A stretch of 64,000 bases of DNA from Woeseia sp034521225 (GTDB lineage Bacteria > Pseudomonadota > Gammaproteobacteria > Steroidobacterales > Woeseiaceae). This document shows positions 28,298 to 35,320 of this stretch, one piece after another. Every line of letters begins with the position of its first letter. Positions within the stretch are counted from its first letter, which is position 1. Under the pieces are notes generated by a model. The model did no database searches. It had not been told where the DNA came from and saw only the letters and a list, made by a program, of their open reading frames with translations. Position numbers and translations under genes: made by a program. Where the stretch lies: NCBI GenBank assembly GCA_034521225.1, contig JAXHMR010000027.1, positions 62,001 through 126,000 of the forward strand, written 5' to 3'.

Positions 28298-29598
28298 TAC
28301 GCCGCCATCAGCTTCTCGATGTCATCCGGTTCCTTCACCAGTGACTTGCTCAGCACATCCGGCCCGCGGCTGGTGACGGCGACGTCATCCTCGATGCGAA
28401 TGCCGATGTTGCGCCACCGTGCCGCCACATTGCGCGCCCCGGAGATATAGATGCCGGGTTCGACGGTCGTCACCATGCCGGATTCAAGCAGGCGCCATTC
28501 GTCGCCGACCTTGTAGTCACCGACGTCGTGCACATCCATGCCGATCCAGTGGCCGGTACGGTGCATAAAAAACTCGCGGTACGCCTGGTCCCGGATCAGG
28601 CGGGCAAGCGTGCCGGTAAGAAGGCCCAGTTTCTTCAACCCGCGGGTAATGACACGCACCGCCGCATCGTGCGGTTCGTTCCAGTGATTGCCGGCATGCA
28701 ACTTGTCTATTGCAGCGTATTGGGCCTCAAGCACAATTTCATAAACAGCGCGCTGCTCGGGCGAAAATCGCCCGTTCACCGGAAATGTTCGGGTGACATC
28801 GGATGCGTAGTAATCCAGTTCGCACCCGGCATCTATCAACACAAGTTCATCGTTCCTGATCGGTGCGGTGTTCTCGACGTAATGCAGGATGCAGCCATTG
28901 GCGCCGGCGCCGACGATCGGGCTATAGGAATAGCGCGCATCCTTGCGGCGGAACTCATGAATGAATTCCGCCTCCAACTCGTACTCGTACATGCCGGGAC
29001 GTGCCGCCAGCATCGCCCGCCGGTGCGCGACGCACGCCACTTTCGCCGCCTGACGCATCGCGGAAATCTCGGCGCGGCTCTTGTACAGGCGCATGTCATG
29101 CAGCAGGTGATCCAGCGCGACAAATTCCTGTGGCGTATGGATGCCGGACAGTCCGCGACCGCGCAGCGTCTTGACCCAGTCCGCCATGCGCAGGTCGAAA
29201 TCCGAGTACGCGCCCATCGTGTAGTAGACACGGCTGCGCGACTCCATAATGCCCGGCAGGATATCGTCTATATCATCGATCGGAAACGCGTCGTCAGCGC
29301 CGAAATCGGAAACGGCACCGTCCGGTCCGGCTCTCAAGCCATCCCACATTTCACGGTCAGGATCGCGTTCCCGGCAGAACAGCAGAAACTCGCCACTCGA
29401 GCGCCCCGGCGCGAGCAGGGCCACGGACTCCGATTCGGCAAACCCTGTCAGGTAATAAAAGTCACTGTCCTGGCGATAGCGGTACTCGACATCGCGGCTG
29501 CGCGTCCGCACGGGTGCAGACGGCAGGATGGCTACACCGTCGTCACCAACCATGCGCATCAGCTGCTTGCGTCGCTTCGCAAATTCCTTTGGATCCAT
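28297..29598 (-). CDS. pepP: Xaa-Pro aminopeptidase P
   Basis: PepP is a dimetal (Mn) exopeptidase removing N-terminal residues before proline. The 433-residue protein starts MDPKEFAKRRKQLMRMVGDDGVAILP, the expected N-terminal creatinase-like domain. The pita-bread catalytic domain shows metal ligands in LIDAGCELDYYASDVTRTFP (two Asp), HRTGHWIGMDVHD (His), TVEPGIY (Glu) and RIEDDV (Glu). The upstream in-frame extension was rejected because it overlaps ygfB and is not family-like. It lies one base after ygfB. Confidence 0.96.
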   Translation of the reverse strand: MDPKEFAKRRKQLMRMVGDDGVAILPSAPVRTRSRDVEYRYRQDSDFYYLTGFAESESVALLAPGRSSGEFLLFCRERDPDREMWDGLRAGPDGAVSDFGADDAFPIDDIDDILPGIMESRSRVYYTMGAYSDFDLRMADWVKTLRGRGLSGIHTPQEFVALDHLLHDMRLYKSRAEISAMRQAAKVACVAHRRAMLAARPGMYEYELEAEFIHEFRRKDARYSYSPIVGAGANGCILHYVENTAPIRNDELVLIDAGCELDYYASDVTRTFPVNGRFSPEQRAVYEIVLEAQYAAIDKLHAGNHWNEPHDAAVRVITRGLKKLGLLTGTLARLIRDQAYREFFMHRTGHWIGMDVHDVGDYKVGDEWRLLESGMVTTVEPGIYISGARNVAARWRNIGIRIEDDVAVTSRGPDVLSKSLVKEPDDIEKLMAA

Positions 29599-29599
29599 T

Positions 29600-30190
29600 C
29601 TAGTGTGCCCGGGCTGGGCCCGCCTTTTCGGCGGCGGTCGGGGGGCGCAAGTCGACAAGTTCCTCATACGCAAGTTGTGCGGCGACGCGCATGTATTCGA
29701 CGAGTTCCGTATAGGCCTGCTCGTTGGTCTCCGCATCGTCATCCGTGTCAGCCGTCGCCTGTGTGATCTGCAGCAGGTCCCTGATCATGTCCGACAGGGG
29801 CTCAGCCGCCAGGCGCTCGCGCAGACGTGCATCTGATTGGCCGGTGACCAGCCCATGGAGAAAGCCCTCGCACCACCGCGCGAGCGCGTCAGTCCGCACG
29901 TCGGCCGGGTCGTCGTCGTCCGGCAAAAGTAACGTGAATTCAGAGAGCCGCTGTGCCAGCTGTTGGTAACTGCTCTGATACAAGGTGTTGAGCATGGCCT
30001 CGCATTCGCGGCGCAAGGCGTTGTCCGGTGCGACATCCTCCAGCACGACATCCAGCCAGCCGGCACCGCTGCTGCCACCCGTTGCTGCGAGGCGCCCGCA
30101 CAGCAAGCCATGCGCCTGTGCCGCATCCCGGTTCGATCCCGCGCGGCGTAGCGCCTCAGCGAGGGCGTTGTAGTCCGTTGTATGTTCCAT
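29600..30190 (-). CDS. ygfB: UPF0149 / YgfB family protein
   Basis: This is a 196-residue YgfB-family protein, acidic and helical, found before pepP in many gammaproteobacteria. In Pseudomonas aeruginosa a homologue influences beta-lactam resistance through ampDh3, but no general biochemical role is settled. Visible features are HGLLCGRLAATGG near the N-terminus, LLLPDDDDPADVRTDALARWCEGFLHGL and the C-terminal EYMRVAAQLAYEEL. The start MEHTTDYNALAEAL was chosen by family alignment from memory. Divergent from the ZapB-like gene. Confidence 0.93.
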   Translation of the reverse strand: MEHTTDYNALAEALRRAGSNRDAAQAHGLLCGRLAATGGSSGAGWLDVVLEDVAPDNALRRECEAMLNTLYQSSYQQLAQRLSEFTLLLPDDDDPADVRTDALARWCEGFLHGLVTGQSDARLRERLAAEPLSDMIRDLLQITQATADTDDDAETNEQAYTELVEYMRVAAQLAYEELVDLRPPTAAEKAGPARAH

Positions 30191-30221
30191 AATCGGCACG
30201 CATGATCCCATGTATGGCGTC

Positions 30222-30248
30222 GGCGAGCCATGCGAATCGCGGCTCGCC
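30222..30248. repeat. Hairpin in the ygfB / ZapB-like divergent region
   Basis: Arms GGCGAGCC and GGCTCGCC enclose an 11-base loop. The stem is identical to that of the hairpin at 23111-23132. Here it lies in a divergent promoter region, so a plain terminator role is less likely. Confidence 0.5.
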
Positions 30249-30294
30249 GCGGACCCCGATTGATTCTCTGTTCGACCGGCTCTATATTGCCGGA

Positions 30295-30525
30295 ATGGGC
30301 GACGATACCAGGTCAATGTTCGAGAACGAGCTGAAGCGGCTGGAGAAGCGCGTGGACGCGCTGGTCAAGGTCTGCGACACGCTGCAGGACGAAAACCGGA
30401 CGCTGAAGCAGCGGCAGGATACGCTGACTGCGGAGCGGGCTACGCTGCTGCAGAAAAACGAGCAGGTTCGCGCGCGTGTGGAAGCCATGATCGGCCGCCT
30501 GAAAGCCATGGAACAAGGCGGCTAA
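30295..30525 (+). CDS. Small coiled-coil protein, TIGR02449 / ZapB-like
   Basis: The protein is 76 residues and almost entirely coiled coil: FENELKRLEKRVDALVKVCDTLQDENRTLKQRQ and onward, rich in Leu, Glu, Lys and Arg with heptad spacing. Proteins of this TIGR02449 type are encoded just before zapA in many gammaproteobacteria and resemble the division protein ZapB. A role with ZapA at the FtsZ ring is inferred from neighbourhood and fold. The ATG at 30295 was preferred over an upstream in-frame start because the conserved part begins there. Confidence 0.88.
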   Translation: MGDDTRSMFENELKRLEKRVDALVKVCDTLQDENRTLKQRQDTLTAERATLLQKNEQVRARVEAMIGRLKAMEQGG

Positions 30526-30680
30526 TCGTAAGTCTTATCATGCGCCCGGCCGGCCTTGCGCGGCGGCGAAAAACACGCCACCGAGCTGTCTCAGATGACT
30601 GGCTTGTACGCGGCAGAATCCTGGCGGCGCCGCCTCGCCGGCAAATGACCGACTGAAGCCAAAATGCTGGAGAACGCTGG

Positions 30681-30995
30681 ATGACTGAAATGTATGCACA
30701 CGTCACGGTGCGGATCCTGGAGAAAGATTACCAGGTAGCCTGCCCGGCGAATGAGCGCACGGATCTCCTCGATTCGGCCGAGATCCTTAATGCAAAAATG
30801 CGTGAAATAAGGGACAGCGGCAAAGTCGTTGGCCTCGACCGGATTGCCGTTATGGCAGCGCTGAACATGGCAAACGAGTTGTTGCAGGCGCAGCAGCGCG
30901 ACAAGCATCTCGAGGGCAACATCGGCACCCGTATCAAGCTGATCGCCGATCGCGTCGAATCAGCCCTCGGCGACAATCAGCAGCTCGATCTTTGA
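30681..30995 (+). CDS. zapA: Cell division protein ZapA
   Basis: ZapA is a small cytoplasmic protein that crosslinks FtsZ filaments at midcell. The 104-residue frame starts MTEMYAHVTVRILEKDYQVACPANER, the expected beta-rich head with the conserved acidic/arginine segment. LLDSAEILNAKMREIRDSGKVVGLDRIAVMAALNMANELL then leads into a C-terminal coiled coil. It lies 155 bases after the ZapB-like gene and immediately before 6S RNA, the conserved zapA-ssrS order. Confidence 0.95.
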   Translation: MTEMYAHVTVRILEKDYQVACPANERTDLLDSAEILNAKMREIRDSGKVVGLDRIAVMAALNMANELLQAQQRDKHLEGNIGTRIKLIADRVESALGDNQQLDL

Positions 30996-31054
30996 CCCGC
31001 TACGTCGCGGCAATTGTTACAATCAGGACGTACAGAGAAGTACAGATTTGAATT

Positions 31055-31245
31055 GGCGCCTCCTGCAGTGTTCGATAACTGACCTGGAAACCTTTCGACC
31101 CTAAATATTTACCTCGGGGTCGTGCACTGTCGGCAGCATGTGTGCAAAACCACCGCGTGTGGATAGCCTGGTGCTGCCACGGCTGACCCCACTTGTTGCT
31201 CTGGTTCGAGAGCGACGGTTGGTAACGGCACAGGCGGGAGGCGCC
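31055..31245 (+). ncRNA. ssrS: 6S RNA
   Basis: 6S RNA mimics an open promoter and sequesters sigma-70 RNA polymerase in stationary phase. The 191-base region directly follows zapA. Its ends pair as a closing stem: GGCGCCTCCTG at 31055-31065 with CAGGCGGGAGGCGCC at 31231-31245, allowing bulges. The segment CTGCAGTGTTCG just inside the 5' stem is characteristic of gammaproteobacterial 6S RNAs. The middle has the purine/pyrimidine-rich bulged region expected. Length fits the usual ~180-190 bases. The exact 5' and 3' ends are estimates. Confidence 0.88.
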
Positions 31246-31992
31246 TTCTTCTTCGGAATTCCGTCCGCCAGCCGGCTCATCGCCGGCAGACCGTCCAAGC
31301 GCACACGACGCGCAATTTTGCGCAAATTTGCGCAAAAGCTTCCATCCAACAAGTGTGACGCAAACTTTCGAAAACAGCTTTCGGACGACGATGACGGTGA
31401 TAGCGCGCGGTCGTCACTGCATCAGAATTCCAACGTCGTGAGCCGGTCGCGAACGATGCGTCGCCACCTACGCATCGACGTATTTGCAGGCCACGCGACG
31501 GGACGAACAACGTCATCCCCGGCGGTCAATCGCATCCGGTCCGGCACGACAAGTATGCGGTTCGCGATGCGAATTCGCTTAAGCCTGACCGGGCCACGAG
31601 TCGTTGCGTGGCTGCGACCGTCGCACACAAGTACCTAAAAACAGCGGATTTTTTTGCCTTGTGCCGACTGCGCACGCAAGTGCGGGATGCATATTGATAG
31701 CGATCGCTGACGTCTTGGCCGACACACCTGAATTGAACTTGCCGGCAAAGCTCACTTCGACCTGGCAACTTTCTGTAACGGCATCGTTCGCGCGCTGCAA
31801 TGAATCGTGGAACATCAATGAAACATCTGCAACGCTCGCTTCTGCAGTAGCGCTTGCGAGTGTTTCGAAGCGGCTGCGCAAAATCACTCCTTTTCTGTTG
31901 CGCGACGCTCGCGCCGACAATGTGAACGGGTTCACTTAACTTGCTGGATTTTTTAGTTTTGTTGTATATACTCATTCCCGGGTACCCGACAC
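31246..31992. other. Non-coding stretch between 6S RNA and the H1-like gene
   Basis: About 740 bases lack a convincing gene and are visibly lower in GC than the surroundings. The folate cyclo-ligase gene (fau/ygfA) that commonly follows ssrS is absent. Overlapping antisense frames of 110-118 codons at about 31579-31939 have no Shine-Dalgarno and no family resemblance. A tandem palindrome with two TTTGCGCAAA units lies at 31317-31339. The 3' end holds an AT-rich promoter for the H1-like gene: TTGCTG at 31941-31946 and TATACT at 31967-31972. Confidence 0.6.
31941..31972 (+). promoter_or_regulatory. Putative promoter of the H1-like gene
   Basis: An AT-rich stretch has a -35-like TTGCTG (31941-31946) and overlapping -10-like TATATA (31965-31970, 18-base spacing) and TATACT (31967-31972). 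A GGAG Shine-Dalgarno at 31993-31996 sits 6 bases before the ATG. The call is by eye. Confidence 0.55.
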
Positions 31993-32002
31993 GGAGAAAA
32001 GT

Positions 32003-32377
32003 ATGGCTACCAAAAAGAAGTCAAGCAAAAAAGCTTCGAAGCGGAAGACCGCCAAGAAGCGCAAAGTAACGAAGAAAAAAGCAGCGACGAAGCGTAAGGT
32101 CGCTAAGCGCAAGACGAAGAAAAAAGTCGCCAAGCGCAAAGTAAAGAAGAAGGCCAAAAAGAAAGCCAAGAAAAAGGCTAAGAAAAAAGCCAAGCGCAAA
32201 GTGAAAAAGAAGGCCAAGAAGAAAGCCAAGCGCAAGGTAAAGAAGAAGGCTAAGAAGAAAGCTAAGAAGAAGGCTAAGAAGAAGACCAAAAAGAAAGCCA
32301 AGAAAAAGGCTAAGAAGAAGGCCAGCAAGAAAAAGACGAAGCGGAAGACCCGTAAAAAGGCTTCCAAAAAGCGTTAA
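32003..32377 (+). CDS. Lysine-rich histone H1-like protein
   Basis: This is a 124-residue protein made almost wholly of Lys, Ala, Arg, Val and Thr. After MATKKKSSKKASKRK it is a long run of short repeats of the form KKAKKKA, KRKVKKKA and KKKTKKK, with no acidic residues at all. It would be extremely basic, disordered and DNA- or RNA-binding, like the C-terminal tails of eukaryotic H1 and bacterial AlgP/HctB-type proteins. It has its own promoter-like sequence and GGAG ribosome-binding site. The repetitive DNA could be prone to slippage, so exact repeat number may vary. A nucleoid-compaction role is inferred from composition. Confidence 0.88.
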   Translation: MATKKKSSKKASKRKTAKKRKVTKKKAATKRKVAKRKTKKKVAKRKVKKKAKKKAKKKAKKKAKRKVKKKAKKKAKRKVKKKAKKKAKKKAKKKTKKKAKKKAKKKASKKKTKRKTRKKASKKR

Positions 32378-32477
32378 CAGCCTTCGTTAGCTGTATGGAA
32401 GAACGGTAGCGGCAAAGCCTGGTTGGTTCCTTACGGGCCGCCGGCCCGCCGATACCAACGGTCTTCTTCCAAAATAA

Positions 32478-32507
32478 GAACTATGCCCGCGCAAGCGGGC
32501 ATAGTTC
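32478..32507 (-). terminator. Strong hairpin between the H1-like gene and rpiA
   Basis: A perfect 13-bp stem (GAACTATGCCCGC / GCGGGCATAGTTC) encloses a GCAA tetraloop. On the minus strand it is followed by a T-rich TTATTTT, while the plus side has only a short GTTCC. It probably stops transcription from the H1-like gene, possibly in both directions. Confidence 0.65.
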
Positions 32508-32588
32508 GTTCCGGGGTATGGATCATGGTCAAATCCCGGTCGATGCGATAAGCTCGCGACGACACGAACCGAACCCGGCTACGATTTC

Positions 32589-33247
32589 ATGGATGCGACA
32601 GCGAAAAAGATGAGCGCCGCCAAGGCGGCGCTGGAGTACATAGAGACCGGCGTGACCGTCGGCGTAGGTACCGGCTCGACGGTGAACTGCCTGATCGATT
32701 TTCTGCCGTCATACCGGGAGCGCATCGACGCCGTCGTTTCGAGCTCGTCGGCGACGACGGAGCGGCTGGAGAAAGTCGGCTTCAACGTCTCCACGCTCAG
32801 CGAGACCGGCGATGTCGATCTCTATATAGATGGAGCCGATGAAGCGACCAAGCACCTGCACCTGCTGAAGGGCGGCGGCGGCGCATTGACCCGCGAAAAG
32901 TCCTGGCCGGTGCCGCCCGCAAATTCATCTGTATTGTCGACGACTCCAAGCTGGTCGGCATGCTCGGGAAATTTCCGTTGCCCATCGAAGTGCTGCCAAT
33001 GGCGCAATCCTTTGTGGCCCGCAAGCTCGTCAAGATGCGCGGCCAGCCCATCTGGCGCGAAAACTTCATCACCGACAACGGCAACCACATCATCGACGTC
33101 CACAATCTCACCATTTCCAACCCGCTGGAAATGAGAAACCGGATCAACCAGATCCCCGGGGTTGTTACTGTCGGGCTTTTTGCACACCGGCCGGCGGATA
33201 TACTGCTGGTTGCCGGCGATAGTGGCGTGAAGACGATCAGTAAGTAG
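32589..33247 (+). CDS. rpiA: Ribose-5-phosphate isomerase A (frameshifted)
   Basis: RpiA interconverts ribose 5-phosphate and ribulose 5-phosphate in the pentose phosphate pathway. Motifs are VTVGVGTGSTVNCLIDFL, VSSSSATTERLEKVGF, the active-site segment DLYIDGADEA and LKGGGGALTREK with the catalytic lysine. A missing G near 32905 breaks the frame. Restored, it reads VLAGAARKFICIVDDSKLVGMLGKFPLPIEVLPMA, and the C-terminus is GVVTVGLFAHRPADILLVAGDSGVKTI. Restored length is 219 residues, as expected. It stands alone between the H1-like gene and a repeat-rich region. Confidence 0.95.
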
Positions 33248-33301
33248 GCGGGGCGTGGCAAAGTAGATTCAGAGGCCGATCGACGGTGCGGATCGGCGAT
33301 G

Positions 33302-33650
33302 GGGATGTGCCCGCTAAAGCGGGCGATTTTCCGGCTCCTCGAACTCGTTTACGGATGTGCCCGCTTACAGCGGGCGATTTTATGGGGACCAGGATCGACG
33401 CGGGCCGTGCGGCCTACGGGCGCTCGCGAAATCGCTGTCGCGATTTTGTCGAACAGGTTCGATTCAGGAACCCCGTCCAATAAAGAGGGCTTTCGGCTGA
33501 TCGTCCATGGATGTGCCCGCTTGCAGCAGGCGATTCGGGAACCAGGATTGACGCGGGCCGTGTACGGCCCGCGGCATGGCCGGTCGAAATCGCTGTCGCG
33601 ATTTGCACGAGGTCAATTCAGAAGCCCAGCCAAAGAGGGCCCGCTTTTGG
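33302..33650. repeat. Degenerate tandem repeats with hairpins beside tRNA-Gln
   Basis: This gene-free stretch holds two related units of about 150 bases (from about 33354 and about 33511) and a shorter partial unit at 33302. Each unit opens with GGATGTGCCCGCT and its partner AGCGGGCGATT (the last diverged). The full units then have a GGACCAGGAT-like segment, a GGGCCGT..ACGGCC hairpin and an AAATCGC-TGTC-GCGATTT hairpin. The GGGGACCAGGAT segment matches the 3' part of the adjacent tRNA-Gln gene (complement). The long frames crossing this region are not protein-like. Confidence 0.75.
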
Positions 33651-33657
33651 CGGGCCC
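33637..33657 (-). terminator. Terminator of tRNA-Gln
   Basis: Immediately 3' of the tRNA on the minus strand, an 8-bp stem (GGGCCCGC/GCGGGCCC) is followed by TCTTT. It lies 9 bases past the tRNA CCA end. Confidence 0.75.
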
Positions 33658-33665
33658 TTCTTATT

Positions 33666-33739
33666 TGGCTGGGGGACCAGGATTCGAACCTGGGTTGGCG
33701 GAGTCAGAGTCCGCAGTCCTACCGCTAGACGATCCCCCA
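33666..33739 (-). tRNA. tRNA-Gln (anticodon CUG)
   Basis: Read on the minus strand, the 74-base gene begins TGGGGGATC and ends with an encoded CCA. The acceptor arm pairs TGGGGGA with TCCCCCA. The D-arm contains TAGCGGTAGGA. The anticodon stem GCGGA/TCCGC encloses the 7-base loop CTCTGAC, giving anticodon CTG, which reads CAG (glutamine). The T-arm contains GGTTCGAATCC. The overall sequence closely resembles known bacterial tRNA-Gln. Confidence 0.95.
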
Positions 33740-33831
33740 AATCCGCCCGCGATACCAGGCCGTGCGACACTCGTAACCGCGGATTTATCTTTAGTCCGGC
33801 AACCGGCGAAGCTGCAACATCAAGCTCCTGC

Positions 33832-34224
33832 TTAGCGCTTCGAAAACTGCGTTGCGCGCCGTGCCTTGCGCAGGCCGACTTTCTTGCGTTCAACTTCGCG
33901 CGCGTCGCGGGTAACGAAACCGGCCTTGCGCAGTGCCGGACGCAGTGACTCGTCGTAGGCCATCAGGGCGCGGGTCAGGCCATGGCGGATGGCACCGGCC
34001 TGGCCGGTCGTGCCGCCGCCACTGACTGTGACTTTGACATTGAATGTGTCGGTCAGCTTCATCAGCTCCAGCGGCTGGCGCACGATCATGCGCGCCGTCT
34101 GGCGTCCGAAAAACCGGTCCAGCGGCCGGGAATTGACGATGATATCGCCCTTGCCCGGCGTCAAGTAGACGCGTGCTGTCGACGTCTTACGCCGTCCGGT
34201 ACCGTAAAACTGTGCTTCACTCAT
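33832..34224 (-). CDS. rpsI: 30S ribosomal protein S9
   Basis: S9 is a 30S head protein whose basic C-terminal tail reaches the P-site tRNA. The complete 130-residue frame begins MSEAQFYGTGRRKTSTARVYL. It contains NSRPLDRFFGRQTARMIVRQPLEL and VSGGGTTGQAGAIRHGLTRAL, and ends with the conserved basic tail ERKKVGLRKARRATQFSKR. It follows rplM by 32 bases, the universal rplM-rpsI operon. Confidence 0.98.
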   Translation of the reverse strand: MSEAQFYGTGRRKTSTARVYLTPGKGDIIVNSRPLDRFFGRQTARMIVRQPLELMKLTDTFNVKVTVSGGGTTGQAGAIRHGLTRALMAYDESLRPALRKAGFVTRDAREVERKKVGLRKARRATQFSKR

Positions 34225-34256
34225 TACCTGTTGCCTCTGTGCCGGGCGCGAACGCC

Positions 34257-34691
34257 TCAGGCATTAATTTCCAGTGGGATCGGCTGTTGCGCCTGGTGGG
34301 TGTGCTCGGGTCCCGGAAACACACGCAGCTTTGAAAGCATCCGGCGGCCCAGCGGGTTACGCGGCAGCATGCCCTTGACCGAGTACTGCAAAGCCCGCTC
34401 CGGCGCATCCTGCATCAGTTTTTCCAGCGGAATCGACTTCAGGCTGCCGATGTAGCCAGTGTACCGATGGTACATCTTGTCTTTCATCTTGTTGCCGGTC
34501 ACGCGGATCTTTGCCGCATTGACGACGACGATATAGTCACCGGTATCCACGTGCGGCGTGAATTCAGGCTTGTGCTTGCCGCGCAGGCGGCGCGCTATTT
34601 CCGTCGACAGGCGGCCCAGGGTCTTGCCCGTGGCATCGACCACGAACCAGTCGCGGCGCACTTCTTCCGGCTTGGCAGAAAACGTCTTCAT
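34257..34691 (-). CDS. rplM: 50S ribosomal protein L13
   Basis: L13 is an early-assembling 50S protein. The complete 144-residue frame starts MKTFSAKPEEVRRDWFVVDATGKTLGRLSTEIARRLRGKHK and includes DTGDYIVVVNAAKI, KMKDKMYHRYTGY and VKGMLPRNPLGRRMLSKLRVFPGPEH. It is the first gene of the rplM-rpsI operon. A promoter about 105 bases upstream is visible. The intervening leader is GC-rich and could hold regulatory structure. Confidence 0.98.
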   Translation of the reverse strand: MKTFSAKPEEVRRDWFVVDATGKTLGRLSTEIARRLRGKHKPEFTPHVDTGDYIVVVNAAKIRVTGNKMKDKMYHRYTGYIGSLKSIPLEKLMQDAPERALQYSVKGMLPRNPLGRRMLSKLRVFPGPEHTHQAQQPIPLEINA

Positions 34692-34795
34692 TTGTCCGTA
34701 TCCAAATAGGGAACTGTGGCAGTCGGCGCCGGCGACGCCGACCGCAAATCCCGGGCAGACGGCAACGGCCGTTCAGTCCCGGCGAAAGGCGCGAA

Positions 34796-34824
34796 ATTCT
34801 ACTTGACGCACCGCGGCAATGCAA
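34796..34824 (-). promoter_or_regulatory. Putative sigma-70 promoter of rplM-rpsI
   Basis: On the minus strand a TTGCAT (-35; 34824-34819) is separated by exactly 17 bases from TAGAAT (-10; 34801-34796). It lies about 105 bases upstream of rplM. Both boxes match consensus at four to five of six positions. Confidence 0.65.
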
Positions 34825-34978
34825 ACCCTGCCGGATAGCGAGGCGAGATTACCCGCCCGTCTCCGGTTCTATAATTTTTCTTTTCTTATCAACATTTTGC
34901 AAAAACCGTTCTAACTCCGAAGCGATGCAATGGGCTGCGGCGCAAGCTCCTGGTACCAAGGGCGGTCTGTGGAACGCC

Positions 34979-35073
34979 GCACCGGTACCCCCTGCCGGGA
35001 GCCCTTTGAAGGAATGGCTCCCTTCGGTCCGCTTGATTTCCATCAAAGGGCTCCCAGCAGGGGGTACCGGTGC
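34979..35073. repeat. Long hairpin element (family II)
   Basis: The arms GCACCGGTACCCCCTGC and GCAGGGGGTACCGGTGC (17 bp) continue past one mismatched base pair into GGGAGCCCTTTGA and TCAAAGGGCTCCC (13 bp). This gives a stem of about 31 bp around a 33-base loop. It lies between the rplM leader and palindromic element copy B, where there is no gene. Such near-perfect symmetry points to a transposition relic or a cruciform/RNA structure under selection. Confidence 0.85.
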
Positions 35074-35121
35074 TCCTCAATGCTCAACGGACACTCCGGT
35101 AAGTGCCAATGGCGCGATCGA

Positions 35122-35305
35122 GGATTATTCATGAACGGCACAGAGATCGGGGCGGAGGTGTGCCCCGGGGAGGGCTTTTCAGGGCTGTGCCGGACAGGGA
35201 CGTCCGGCACAGAGCGTACAGGGACGTATTTACAGCGTCCCTGAAAAGCCCTCCCCGGGGTGCGCCTCCGCCAAACCACCGCACCAAACCGTTCATGAAT
35301 AATCC
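35122..35305 (+). repeat. Palindromic intergenic element family I, copy B
   Basis: This 184-bp element has perfect 16-bp terminal inverted repeats, GGATTATTCATGAACG and CGTTCATGAATAATCC. Inside, an outer stem (GGGGAGGGCTTTTCAGGG / CCCTGAAAAGCCCTCCCC) encloses two hairpins: CTGTGCCGGAC / GTCCGGCACAG and CAGGGACG / CGTCCCTG. The loop of the first hairpin is AGG-GAC here, while copies C and D have TTCGGAC-type loops, so stems are conserved while loops vary. It ends 16 bases beyond the DUF481 stop codon. Confidence 0.92.
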
Positions 35306-35320
35306 GGGGAAGCCAGAACA

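Noticed and set aside
31579..31939. Pair of antisense frames (111 and 118 codons) after 6S RNA
   Set aside because: No ribosome-binding site, no recognisable motif, and each is the mirror of the other. Kept only as part of an unexplained gap.
33302..33650. Possible CRISPR-like array in the repeated hairpins beside tRNA-Gln
   Set aside because: Only two to three degenerate units of unequal length, with no regular spacers and no cas genes in the window.
33299..33948. Long plus-strand frames over the repeat region and tRNA-Gln
   Set aside because: They cross a tRNA gene, are rich in Arg and repeats, and run antisense into rpsI. They are shadows of GC-rich repeats.
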